64,000 nucleotides of DNA from Orientallactaga sibirica (Eukaryota; Chordata; Mammalia; Rodentia; Dipodidae), in contig JAEOAD010000055.1 of assembly GCA_036365145.1 (NCBI GenBank), forward strand, positions 3,596,001-3,660,000. Direction: 5' to 3'. The notes under the pieces are model-generated. The model saw only the letters and a program-made list of their open reading frames with translations, made no database searches and was not told the origin of the DNA. Positions 45,708 to 56,000 of this stretch are shown piece by piece. Within the stretch, counting starts at the first letter, position 1, and each line of letters opens with the position of its first letter. The position numbers and the translations under genes were made by a program.

Positions 45708-46868
45708 GTTCCACCCCTGGTCCCCATAAACTGAAAACTATCCATGATGTAAAATGCAATGCAATCAGTCCAACTTTATAGTTTTTATCAATCCCAATGA
45801 TGTTCAAATATCCCATAGTTCAAAGTATTTTAACTGAGCCATAATACCAAAAATAAACCAAAAAACCCATAATGGCACAGAATAAACACACTGCAAAAGA
45901 TGGCATTGGGCATAGCAAAAAAAATGTTAACCAATACAAAATTTAAACAGGGCAAACATCAAACTCTGTACCTACAAGTACAATAACTCTAGCCAGTGAC
46001 AAGTCTCCAAGTCTGATAATTCTAACCAGCAACAAGTCTCTGGAGTTCCAATTCCACCCCTCCAGCTAGGCTACTCACAGTCCTGGAAAATTTATCTGGG
46101 GCCTGCAGTCTCTCCTTAGCAGCTGTCTTGTGGTCCCTAACATCTCTACTGGGTCTCCACTGTAACCCACGGTCCATCCTCACAGCTCCATCAGGTCTCC
46201 ATGCAGGCATCCAGCAAACCTGCTTCACACTGCCCATGGTCATTTCCAGAGCACAAGACCATGTTGCAAACTCAATGACCCTCTCTTTCCTCATTTCTTG
46301 TACTCCATAATACCAGGTGGGGTGCCAACTTGTTAATCCAGGGGGGAATAAAACAGACTTTGAAGAACAGGACACTCCTTCAGCATTCAGACCCCTTCAA
46401 AAGACTGCATTCTTTCTTTTGTCCCAATGCAAGTCAGCTGGCCCAATCTCAATGGTTGTAATCTCTCAATTGCAGCTGAACGGGCAGCAGTTTCAGCTCA
46501 AAGATTTCATTTTTTCTGTGCCATATCTCTCTCCTCACACTAGTCCATTTCCACACAATGTAACCCTGCACAAATTCTCAGGACATGGGCATAACAGCAA
46601 ACCTCTCACACAAACTGCTTCTAGCCCAGTCCAGGCAAAGCTCTTTCTCACCCTCATAAGCAAAACCTCACAGTCCATAGTTCTTACTGCATTCATATCT
46701 TTCAACTCTGACCAGAATAGTCCATCAGCTGTACTTACAGCACTGCAAGGCATCTCTTAGACCAAGATTTCAAATCCTTCCACATTCCTCTTGAAAGTCA
46801 GCTCCAAAAGGCCAAAGCCCACAGTCATGTGTCTAGCAGCAATCCCACTCCTCTGGTACCAACTTTAC

Positions 46869-47220
46869 TGTTGCAGTCAGGTTTGCATTGCTGGCAGAAA
46901 TCACCCAGCCAGGAGGAGCTTGTGGGGGGGGGGAAGGTTAAAAGGTTTATTTTGGCTTACAGACTTGAGGGGAAGCTCCACGATGGTATGGGAAACAATG
47001 GCAAGAGCAGAGGGTGGACATTACCTCCTCACCAACATCAGGTAGACAACAGTGACAGGAGAGTGTGCCAAACACTGGCAAGGGGAAGCTCCTATAACAC
47101 CCATAAGCCTGCCCCCAACAATACACTGCCTCTAGGAGGTGTTAATTCCCAAATCTCCATCTGGGACCTAGCATTCAAAACACCTAAGTTTATGGGGGAA
47201 CACCTGAATCAAACCACCAT
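46869..47220 (-). mobile_element. 5' LTR of the MaLR-like element
   Basis: 352 bp with a ten-G run at 46923. It differs from the partner by one deletion and scattered substitutions, so the insertion is old. Confidence 0.7.
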
Positions 47221-47242
47221 AATATCTATTTATTTGGCTAAG

Positions 47243-47248
<6 letters not shown>

Positions 47249-47305
<57 letters not shown>

Positions 47306-47311
47306 TGTGTA
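47249..47311. repeat. (CT)n then (GT)n microsatellite
   Basis: About 20 CT followed by about 11 GT repeats. Confidence 0.95.
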
Positions 47312-47586
47312 TGCACGTCATGGCACATGTATGGAGGTCAGAGGACAACCAAATGGTGTTAGTCCTCTCCTTCCACCTTGTTTGAAACAGGGTCCCTTTT
47401 GTTGTTGTTTGCTACTGGAAAGGCCAGACTGGCTGACTTGCAAGTTTTGGGACTCTCCCACTGACAAAGGCACTTTGAGATCACACATTTTTGCATCTGG
47501 CTTTATGTGGGTGCTGGGGACATATACTCTGGTTGGCAGGCTTAAGGATCAGAGGGACCTTTAACCACTGAGTAATCTCCCCAGCC
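47312..47586 (-). mobile_element. Old SINE-like rodent repeat
   Basis: GGAGGTCAGAGGACAACC, CTCTCCTTCCACCTTGTTTG, ending GAGTAATCTCCCCAGCC. The GT tract on its left belongs to the same element. Confidence 0.6.
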
Positions 47587-47610
47587 TAAGAGCAAAATAT
47601 TTTAAAAGTA

Positions 47611-47755
47611 TGCCGGCATGGTGGCACACTCCTTTAATCCTAGCACTCAGGAGGGAGAGATAAGAGGATCACTTCGAGTTGGAGGTCAGCCTGATATTAC
47701 ATAGTAAATTCCAGGTCAGCCTGGGCTACAGCGAGAGCCTACCTCAAACAAACCA
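47611..47755 (+). mobile_element. B1-type SINE
   Basis: TGCCGGCATGGTGGCACACTC to GAGAGCCTACCTCAAACAAACC. Confidence 0.88.
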
Positions 47756-47848
47756 TATATATAATTTTAAAGCAATTACTTGAAGATTCTGTGAATTATT
47801 AAAAGAAAAATAGAAGCCAGAAGAAAGTTTACTCTTAAAAACTGCAAC

Positions 47849-48020
47849 TACAGCCAGGTGTGGTGGCACATGCCTTTAATCCCAGCATTTGGGAGGCAGA
47901 GGTAAGAGGAGTGCCGTGAGTTTGAGGCCACCCTGCACCCTGAGACTACACAGTGAATTGCAGGTCAGCCTGGGCCAGAGTGAGACCCTACCTCAAACAA
48001 ACAAACAAACAAAAAAAAAA
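47849..48020 (+). mobile_element. B1-type SINE
   Basis: CAGCCAGGTGTGGTGGCAC; carries a CACCCTGCACCCTGAG duplication. (CAAA)n then A tail. Confidence 0.93.
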
Positions 48021-48037
48021 AAAAACCCTGCAACTAC

Positions 48038-48188
48038 AGGCTGGAGAGATGGCTTAGTGGTTAAGGCACTTGCCTGCAAAGCCTAAGGACCCAAGTTCAA
48101 TTCCCCAGAACCCATATAAGCTAGATACACATGGTGGCGTATACATCTGGGGTTCATTTGCAGTGGCTCAAGGCCTGATGCACCAATT

Positions 48189-48226
<38 letters not shown>

Positions 48227-48245
48227 TAAGTAAATACAATTAAAA
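48038..48245 (+). mobile_element. T-SINE
   Basis: The flanks CTGCAACTACAG (left) and CTGCAACTACAAG (right, 48259) are a TSD. The same motif AACTGCAACTACAG also precedes the upstream B1 (about 47839), so this is a serial pair. Confidence 0.93.
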
Positions 48246-48440
48246 AAATTTTTTTAACCTGCAACTACAAGAGGTAAGAATCATGGGAGTGCTCTCCAAC
48301 CCCTACAGCTGGAGCAGGTAAGAAACCACAGCCTTACCATTTCTGGAAATTCTGTGAGTGAGAGAGCTGCAAAAGGCCCAAGAGCCAAACTCTGACTGTA
48401 AACTTGTTCAAGTCTTTAGCCAACTGTTTGGTGACAAAAA

Positions 48441-48495
<55 letters not shown>

Positions 48496-49105
48496 AATAA
48501 AATAAAACAAAACAAAACAGTCAGCAACAAGAGAAAAGCTAGCCTTGAAAAGCGGAGCTGCCCTGACAAAGTCAAAGGGAGCCTGCCGCTGCCTCGCTGC
48601 CTCTTTGTTAAGTGAGCCTTGTTTCCTGTGGTGAGTACCATTCATGGAGGGCAAGGCTAAAGACTGCCAGCCTGAGAGTCTGAGCACAGCGCAGCAAATG
48701 ACAGCAAATGACAGAGCCGCTGTAAATGCGGGGAAGAATTCTTGCGAACGTGGAGAAGTGCGTGTCTGATTCTGAGCATAAAGTCCCAGGTTCCTGGATG
48801 ACCACCACGTATTCTAGAGGTGCGGGAGACTCCAGAGCAACCCCAAAACAGCAGGGACTGAGGAAACCCTACGGAATCTGCTGTTGCCCATGCGGGAGAG
48901 AGTTTGCAGCTTGAATCCAAATAACTGCTGCCAGAGAAGCCCAGGAACAGTCATCAGAGAGGGAGAAAGAGAGAGAGAGAGAGAAAGGGAAGGAAGGAGG
49001 AAGTACTACAAAATCTAGAACTCAAACCAAAAAGATACAGGAAGAAAAGAAAAAAAGACAAACAACAGCCACTGGCCCTGAGTGGCTGTAAACGCCACAC
49101 AAGGA
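48246..49105. other. Intergenic, unique
   Basis: Holds a 16-unit (AAAT)n tract at 48437-48497, a CAGCAAATGACAGCAAATGAC direct repeat near 48690 and a GA tract near 48965. The GC-rich block 48540-48920 is unlike its AT-rich surroundings, but I see no exon in it. Confidence 0.5.
48437..48497. repeat. (AAAT)n microsatellite
   Basis: Uninterrupted TAAA units for about 60 bp, then AAAATAAAATAAAACAAAAC. Confidence 0.96.
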
Positions 49106-49106
49106 T

Positions 49107-49256
49107 TTGTTGTTGTTTGGTTTTTCTAGGTAGGGTCTCACTCTAGCCCAGGCTGGAATTCACTATGTAGTCTCAGGTGGCCTTGAACTCATAGCGATCC
49201 TCCTACCTCTCCTCCTGAGTGTGGGAATTAAAGGAGTGTGCCACCATACCTGGCAG
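49107..49256 (-). mobile_element. B1-type SINE
   Basis: TTGTTGTTTGGTTTTTCTAG to CACCATACCTGGC. CACAAGGATT / CAACAAGGGCTT flanks. Confidence 0.9.
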
Positions 49257-49318
49257 CAACAAGGGCTTCAAAGCAGTTTGACAAAATAAAAGAAAAATAC
49301 ATTAAAGAGTTAAAGGAT

Positions 49319-49530
49319 GGGCTGGGGAGATGGCTCAGTGGTTAAAGGCACTCGGTTGTAAAGTCTGCCAACCTGGGGTTTGATTCCCCAGGACCTATGT
49401 AAAGCCAGATACACAAAGTAGTCCACGCATCTAGAACTTATTTGCAGTGGCAAGAGGCCCTGCTGCACCTATATAATTTCTCTCTCCCTCCCTCCCTCTC
49501 TCTCTCTCTCCCTCCTCACAAATAAATACA
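49319..49530 (+). mobile_element. T-SINE
   Basis: GGGCTGGGGAGATGGCTCAG to CACAAATAAATACAATTTG. TTAAAGAGTTAAAGGATG precedes it. Confidence 0.92.
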
Positions 49531-49539
49531 ATTTGTTAG

Positions 49540-49857
49540 AAAGACTTAAAGGCTTTGTAAAGTGTTTGTAATAAGTGATGCAAAAGAATTTTTTTCAAAA
49601 AAAAAAGAAATTCAAGAGAAAAAAGGAAATATATACATATATGCATGCACATTCAATTGAAACTACAAAGATGAAAAAGTACAATGGAATATTACTCACT
49701 GGCTGGGATCAAAACTAAAGTACAGACTAAGGAAGAAAAAAAGATAATTGACCCTGAAGACAGATTAGCACTAAAAATTGTTATTCTGAAGATAAGAGTA
49801 GGAAGAAAGATTGGGAAAAAGTCAACAGACTCCTGAGCAGCTTAAAAATAATATCAA
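49540..49857. other. Intergenic, unique
   Basis: AT-rich, with a TATATACATATATGCATGC tract near 49631. Nothing coding. Confidence 0.5.
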
Positions 49858-49865
49858 AAATCCAA

Positions 49866-50022
49866 AGCCGGGTGTGGTGGCGCACGCCTTTAATCCCAGC
49901 ACTCGGGAGGCAGAGGTAGGAGGATCGCCGAGAGTTGGAGGCCACCCTGAGACTACATAGTTAATTCCAGGTCAGCCTGGACCAGAGTGAGACCCTACCT
50001 CGAAAAAAAAAAAAAAAAAAAA
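49866..50022 (+). mobile_element. B1-type SINE, first of a serial pair
   Basis: Preceded by AAAAATCCAAA, which recurs after its A tail at about 50020. Confidence 0.95.
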
Positions 50023-50032
50023 ATCCAAATGT

Positions 50033-50190
50033 GGCCGGGCGTGGTGGTGCACGCCTTGAATCCCAGCACTCAGGAGGCAGAGGTAGGAGGATCACTGTGA
50101 GTGGAGGCCACCCTGAGACTACATAGTGAATTCCAGGAGAGCCTGGACTAGAGTGAAACCCTACCTCAAAAAACAAACAAACAAACAAAT
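50033..50190 (+). mobile_element. B1-type SINE, second of a serial pair
   Basis: Flanked by AAATCCAAATGTG on both sides (about 50021 and 50194). Confidence 0.95.
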
Positions 50191-50318
50191 AAAATCCAAA
50201 TGTGTAATTGGGGTAGCAGAAGAAAACAGCACAGAAAAAAAATGGCAGGGAAAGTTATTTCAATACATACCAATGCAGGCAAACGCTTGCTAAAATTGGC
50301 TTTAAAAAAAAAATTTAA

Positions 50319-50525
50319 GGGGCTGGAGAGATGGCTTAGTGGTTAAAGCATTTGCCTGCAAAGCCAAAGGATCCCAGTTCAATTCTCTAGGACCTACGTA
50401 AAGCCAGATGCACAAGGGGGCACATGCATCTGGAGTTCGTTTGCAATGGCTGGAGGCCCTGGCATGCCCATTCTCTCTCTCTCTCTCTCTCCCCCCTTCT
50501 CTCAAATACATAAATAAAATATTTA
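50319..50525 (+). mobile_element. T-SINE, first of a serial pair
   Basis: Target AAATTTAAG-like sequence at about 50310; near-consensus body. Confidence 0.94.
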
Positions 50526-50546
50526 AAAAAAAAACCATTTAAGCGG

Positions 50547-50737
50547 GGCTTGAGAGATGGCTTAGCGGTTAAAGCGTTTGCCTGCAAAGCCAAAGGACCC
50601 CTGGTTCAATTCCCCAGGACTTACATAAGCCAGATGCCCAAGGGGGCACATGCATCTGGAGTTCGTTTGCAGTGGCTGGATGCCCTGGTGCCTCCATTCT
50701 CTCCCTCCCCCCTCTCTCTCTGCCTCTTTCTCTCAAA

Positions 50738-50777
<40 letters not shown>

Positions 50778-50790
50778 ATTTTTTAAAAAA
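50547..50790 (+). mobile_element. T-SINE, second of a serial pair
   Basis: Preceded by CCATTTAAGC and followed by AAATTTAAGC at about 50790. Long (AAAT)n tail at 50737-50778. Confidence 0.94.
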
Positions 50791-50887
50791 ATTTAAGCTG
50801 TTTCCCCAAATACATGTTATGCAGAATAAACAGAAAGAAAACCCTGTCAAGGGACAGGATAGTCAAACTGATAAATGCTGAAGCAAA

Positions 50888-51205
50888 GGGGTGGGGAGAT
50901 GGCAGGTAAAGTACTTGTTGAACAAGTGTGAGGACCTGAGTTCTGATGCCCAGGACTCACATAAAATGCCAGGCAGAGTGACATCAGCAAACTGAAGGCA
51001 GAATTCCCAGGGCTTGGTGAGTAGCTTGTCTAGCTGAATTAGTGATCTGAGTTCAATGAGAGAACCTGTCTCCAAAAAAATAAAGTGGAGAGCAACAATG
51101 AAGACGCCTGACATCAACCTATGCCTTCCACATGCACACACAATCGCATGCATACTTTCACACACACACATGCATACACACCACACACACCCATACACAT
51201 GCAGA
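50888..51205 (+). mobile_element. Degenerate ID/B1 composite SINE
   Basis: GGGGTGGGGAGATGGCAGG head, GGACCTGAGTTCTGATGCCC, then a CACACACATGCATACAC-type tail. Confidence 0.55.
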
Positions 51206-51216
51206 AAAAACAATCT

Positions 51217-51455
51217 GGGGCTGGAGTGATGGCTTAGTGGTTAAGGCCTGCCTCCTAAGCCTAAGAATGCTGGTTCCAATCTCCAGGTCCCACGTTTAGC
51301 CAGATGCAGTGACACAGGGGCGCAATGCCACACTTGAACCACAAGGGGGCGAACACATCTGGATTTCATTTGCAGCAGCTGAGAGGCTGCTGGCACGCCC
51401 ATCTCTATCTGTCTTCCTCTCCCTCTCTCTCTGTCTCTCTCAAAAAAAAAAAAAA
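51217..51455 (+). mobile_element. T-SINE, long-insert subfamily
   Basis: GTGACACAGGGGCGCAATG and CACAAGGGGGCGAACACATC are the diagnostic insert. TSD ACAATCTGG-like on the left and AAAAATCTGAAG on the right. Confidence 0.92.
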
Positions 51456-51616
51456 AAATCTGAAGAAAAAGAAATCTAGAGAACAGTCAACAAAAAGAAA
51501 TAAAAAATGCCTAGTCAACTGAAGAATAGTGATCCAACTAGAAGTCAGTACTGATTCTCCTCAGAAATAATGGCAACCAGAAGATTCTTAAACACTTTCA
51601 AAAGACCACACTTCAG

Positions 51617-51753
51617 AGCCGGGCGTGGTGGCGCATGCCTTTAATCCCAGCACTCGGGAGGCAGAGGTAGGAGGATCGCCGAGAGTTCGAGGCCACCCTG
51701 AGACTACATAGTTAATTCCAGGACAGCCTGGACCAGAGTGAGACCTTACCTTC

Positions 51754-51796
<43 letters not shown>
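51617..51796 (+). mobile_element. B1-type SINE
   Basis: Near-consensus, ending in a ~42-A tail, one of the longest in the window. Confidence 0.95.
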
Positions 51797-51798
<2 letters not shown>

Positions 51799-51848
51799 CA
51801 CTTTATTACCTGGGGATCAGCCTGACCAAGAAAAGAAAAATTGCTAAG

Positions 51849-52062
51849 GAGACTGGAGAGATTGCACAATGGTTAAGGCGCTTGCCTTCAAAGTCTAACA
51901 ACCTGGGTTCGAGTTCCCAGTACCCATGTAAACCCAGATGCACAAAGTGGTGCATACATCTGGAGTTCTTTTGCAGAGGCTGAAGGCTCTGACATACCCA
52001 TTTTATCTTCCTCTCTCTCTTTCTTTTTGTGTGTCTGCTTACAAAATTAAAAAAATTAAAAA
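51849..52062 (+). mobile_element. T-SINE
   Basis: GACTGGAGAGATTGCACAATG to CTTACAAAATTAAAAAAATT. Confidence 0.88.
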
Positions 52063-52321
52063 AAGTTTTAAATGCTAAAGGAAGTGCCTCAGGTGCAAGG
52101 GAGTCAGATCTACAATAAAGAATGAAGACTGGGCCCACTGGGAGGGAGGAAAAGGGAAAAGGAGCTCTCCCAGGGGACAAGGAGAAATAGCCAAAGAGCT
52201 AGGGGAAGCCAGAAATCCAGAGCAAAGAGTATGCAGTGACAAACCTATGTCCCAGCTACTCAGGAAGCTGAGGTGGAAAGATCGCCTGAGACTAGAGTTC
52301 AAGTCCAGCCTAAGCAACTAA

Positions 52322-52458
52322 CAAGTCAGGTGGTGGCACATGCCTTTGATCTCAGCACTCCAGAGGCAGGTCACTGTGAGTTGAGGCTGGCCTGGGACTA
52401 CAGACTAAGTTCCAGGTCATCCTGAGCTGGAGTGAGACCTTACCTCAAAAAAAAATAA
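52322..52458 (+). mobile_element. B1-type SINE
   Basis: AAGTCAGGTGGTGGCACATG to GAGACCTTACCTCAAAAAA, followed by an (AT)n tract at 52461. Confidence 0.85.
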
Positions 52459-52489
52459 TTATATATATATATATATGAAAAGTTTGTAA

Positions 52490-52680
52490 AAGTATTTTAT
52501 TTATTTATTTATTAGAGAGAAGGAGAGAGAATGGGCACACCAGGGCCAATAGCTACTGCAAACAAACTCCAGATGCATGTGCCATCATGTCCCTCTGACT
52601 TACGTGGGATCTGGAGAATCAAACCTGGATCCGTAGGCTTCGCAGGCAAGTGCCTTACCTGCTAAGCCATCCTTCCAGCC
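52490..52680 (-). mobile_element. T-SINE
   Basis: TATTTTATTTATTTATTTATT to CTAAGCCATCCTTCCAGCCC. It lies 330 bp left of the minisatellite. Confidence 0.92.
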
Positions 52681-53011
52681 CAATGAAAAGGTTTTGTGAG
52701 AAAAAGGGGGCTGAAAGCAGTAGACAAGAAGTCCAGTGTCTGGCCCCAGGGATGACTGGGCAGTCCACTTGGAAACAGAGAAATGGGCCTTGTGACTCTC
52801 GCCACACCCTTGACCAGACACACTCACAGGCAGCAGACAGCTGGTCAACATCTCTGAGCCCAGCCACAGTGACCATGACCATGACCATCCCCTGCTGGTC
52901 TTGGCCTGGGACTTGAGGGTGGATGACTACAGTGCTGGTGTGAGAGTTCCTACGCTGTTGAGGGGGAGGGGAGCAGGGAACCCCAGTGAGTAAGCCGCAG
53001 TACCTGGCCTG
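52681..53011. other. Unique left flank of the minisatellite
   Basis: Contains a GTGACCATGACCATGACCATC run at 52870, a short 6-bp repeat sharing TGACCATG with the array unit. It may have been a seed, but this is speculative. Confidence 0.5.
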
Positions 53012-56000
53012 GACCATGAAGGGTGAATAGGAGTGCGGCGTCCCCTTGACCATGAAGGGTGAATAGTAGGGTGCGGTGTCCCCTTGACCGTGAAGGGTGA
53101 ATAGGAGTGCAGTGTCCCCTTGACCTTGACTGAAGGGTGAAGGGTGCAATAGTGCAGTGTCCCCTTGACCGTGAAGGGTGAATAGGAGTGCAGTGTCCCC
53201 TTGACTGTAAAGGGTGAATAGGAGTGCAGTGTCCCCTTGACTGTGAAGGGTGAATAGGAGTGCAGTGTCCCCTTGACCATGAAGGGTGAATAGGAGAATA
53301 GAAGGGTGAATAGAGTGAGTGTCCCCTTGATGTGAAGGGTGAAGTGTCCCTTGACTGTGAAGGGTGAATAGGAGTGCAGTGTCCCCTTGACCATGAAGGG
53401 TGAATGTGCCCCTTGACCATGAAGGGTGAATAGGAGTGCAGTGTCCCCTTGACCATGAAGGGTGAATAGGAGTGCAGTGTCCCCTTGACCATGAAGGGTG
53501 AATAGGAGTGCAGTGTCCCCTTGACCATGAAGGGTGAATAGGAGTGCAGTGTCCCCTTGACCGTGAAGGGTGAATAGGAGTGCAGTGTCCCCTTGACCGT
53601 GAAGGGTGAATAGGAGTGCAGTGTCCCCTTGACCATGAAGGGTGAATAGGAGTGCAGTGTCCCCTTGACCGTGAAGGGTGAATAGGTGAAGTCCCCTTGA
53701 CCATGAAGGGTGAATAGGAGTGCAGTGTCCCCTTGACCATGAAGGGTGAATAGGAGTGCAGTGTCCCCTTGACCATGAAGGGTGAATAGGAGTGCAGTGT
53801 CCCCTTGACCATGAAGGGTGAATAGGAGTGCAGTGTCCCCTTGACCGTGAAGGGTGAATAGGAGTGCAGTGTCCCTTGACCATGAAGGGTGCAGTGTCCC
53901 CTTGACCATGAAGGGTGAATAGGAGTGCAGTTTCCCCTTGACTGTGAAGGGTGAATAGGAGTGCAGTGTCCCCTTGACCATGAAGGGTGAATAGGAGTGC
54001 AGTGTCCCCTTGACCATGAAGGGTGGTGAATAGTGAAGGGTGAATAGGAGTGCAGTGTCCCCTTGACCGTGAAGGGTGAATAGGAGTGCAGTGTCCCCTT
54101 GAATAGGAGTGAAGGGTGAATAGGGTGAGTGCAGTGTCCCCTTGACCGTGAAGGGTGAATAGTGCAGTGCATGAAGGGTGAATAGGAGTGCAGTGTCCCC
54201 TTGACTGTGAAGGGTGAATAGGAGTGCAGTGTCCCCTTGACCGTGAAGGGTGAATAGGAGTGCAGTGTCCCCTTGACTGAAGGGTGAATAGGGTGTGAAG
54301 GGAAGGGTGAATGAAGGGTGAATAGGAGTGCAGTGTCCCCTTGACCGTGAAGGGTGCAGTGTCCCTTGATGAAGGGTGAATAGAGTGCAGTGTCCCCTTG
54401 ACCATGAAGGGTGAATAGAGTGCAGTGTCCCTTGACTGTAAAGGGTGAAGGGTGAATAGGAGTGCAGTGTCCCCTTGACCGTGAAGGGTGAAGGGTGAAT
54501 AGGGTGAGTGTGACCGTGAAGGGTGAATAGGAGTGCAGTGTCCCCTTGACCATGAAGGGTGAATAGGAGTGCAGTGTCCCTTGTCCCCTTGACTGTGAAG
54601 GGTGAATAGGAGTGCAGTGTCCCCTTGACTGTGAAGGGTGAATGCAGTGTCCCTTGTGAAGGGTGAATAGGAGTGCAGTGTCCCTTGACCGTGAAGGGTG
54701 AATAGGGTGCAGTGTCCCTTGACTGTGAAGGGTGAATAGGAGTGCAGTGTCCCCTTGACCGTGAAGGGTGAATAGGAGTGCAGTGTCCCCTTGAATGAAG
54801 GGTGAATAGGAGTGCAGTGACCGTGAAGGGTGAATAGGAGTGCAGTGTCCCCTTGACTGTGAAGGGTGAAGGGTGAATAGGAGTGCAGTGTCCCCTTGAC
54901 TGTGAAGGGTGAATAGGAGTGCAGTGTCCCCTTGACCGTGAAGGGTGAATGAGTGCAGTGTCCCCTTGGTGAAGGGTGAATAGGAGTGCAGTGTCCCCTT
55001 GACCGTGCAGTGTCCCTTGAAGAAGGGTGAATAGTGCAGTGTCCCCTTGACCGTGAAGGGGTGAATAGGAGTGCAGTGTCCCCTTGACTGTGAAGGGTGA
55101 ATAGGAGTGCAGTGTCCCCTTGACTGTGAAGGGTGAATAGGAGTGCAGTGTCCCCCCATGAAGGGTGAATAGGAGTGCAGTGTTGACCGTGAAGGGTGAA
55201 TAGGAGTGCAGTGTCCCCTTGACTGTGAAGGGTGAATGAGTGTCCCCTTCGTGAAGGGTGAATAGCAGTGCAGTGTCCCCTTGACTGTGAAGGGTGAATA
55301 GTGCAGTGTCCCCTTGACCATGAAGGGTGAATAGGAGTGCAGTGTCCCCCGTGAAGGGTGAATTGAGTGTCCCCTTGACTGAAGGGTGAATGACCGTGAA
55401 GGGTGAATAGGAGTGCAGTGTCCCCTTGACCGTGAAGGGTGAATAGGAGTGCAGTGTCCCCTTGACCGTGAAGGGTGAATAGGAGTGCAGTGTCCCCTTG
55501 ACCATGAAGGGTGAATAGGAGTGCAGTGTCCCCTTGACCGTGAAGGGTGAATAGGAGTGCAGTGTCCCCTTGACCGTGAAGGGTGAATAGGAGTGCAGTG
55601 TCCCCTTGACTGTGAAGGGTGAATAGGAGTGCAGTGTCCCCTTGACCGTAAAGGGTGAATAGAAGTGCGGTGTCCCCTTGACCGTGAAGGGTGAATAGGA
55701 GTGCAGTGTCCCCTTGACCGTGAAGGGTGAATAGGAGTGCAGTGTCCCCTTGACCGTGAAGGGTGAATAGGAGTGCAGTGTCCCCTTGACCGTGAAGGGT
55801 GAATAGGAGTGCAGTGTCCCCTTGACCGTGAAGGGTGAATAGGAGTGCAGTGTCCCCTTGACCGTGAAGGGTGAGTGCAGTGTCCCCTTGAAGTGCAGTG
55901 TCCCTTGACCATGAAGGGTGAATAGGAGTGCAGTGTCCCCTTGACCATGAAGGGTGAATGACCCTTGACCGTGAAGGGTGAATAGGAGTGCAGTGTCCTT

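Larger units (their letters stand above)
45391..47220 (-). mobile_element. MaLR-like LTR retroelement, non-coding
   Basis: Two direct repeats (45391-45707 and 46869-47220) bracket a ~1.16-kb interior. The six bases AATATC flank the whole at 45385-45390 and 47221-47226. On the minus strand the interior opens, just after an LTR ending GACTGCAACA, with TTGGTACCAGAGGAGTGGG, a Leu-tRNA-type primer binding site as in ERVL/MaLR elements. The interior has no retroviral protein; its longest frame (46022-46375, minus) is unconvincing. Family by resemblance. Confidence 0.7.

Noticed and set aside
46022..46375. 117-codon minus-strand ORF inside the LTR element
   Set aside because: Interior of a non-coding MaLR-like element; no gag-like features are visible.
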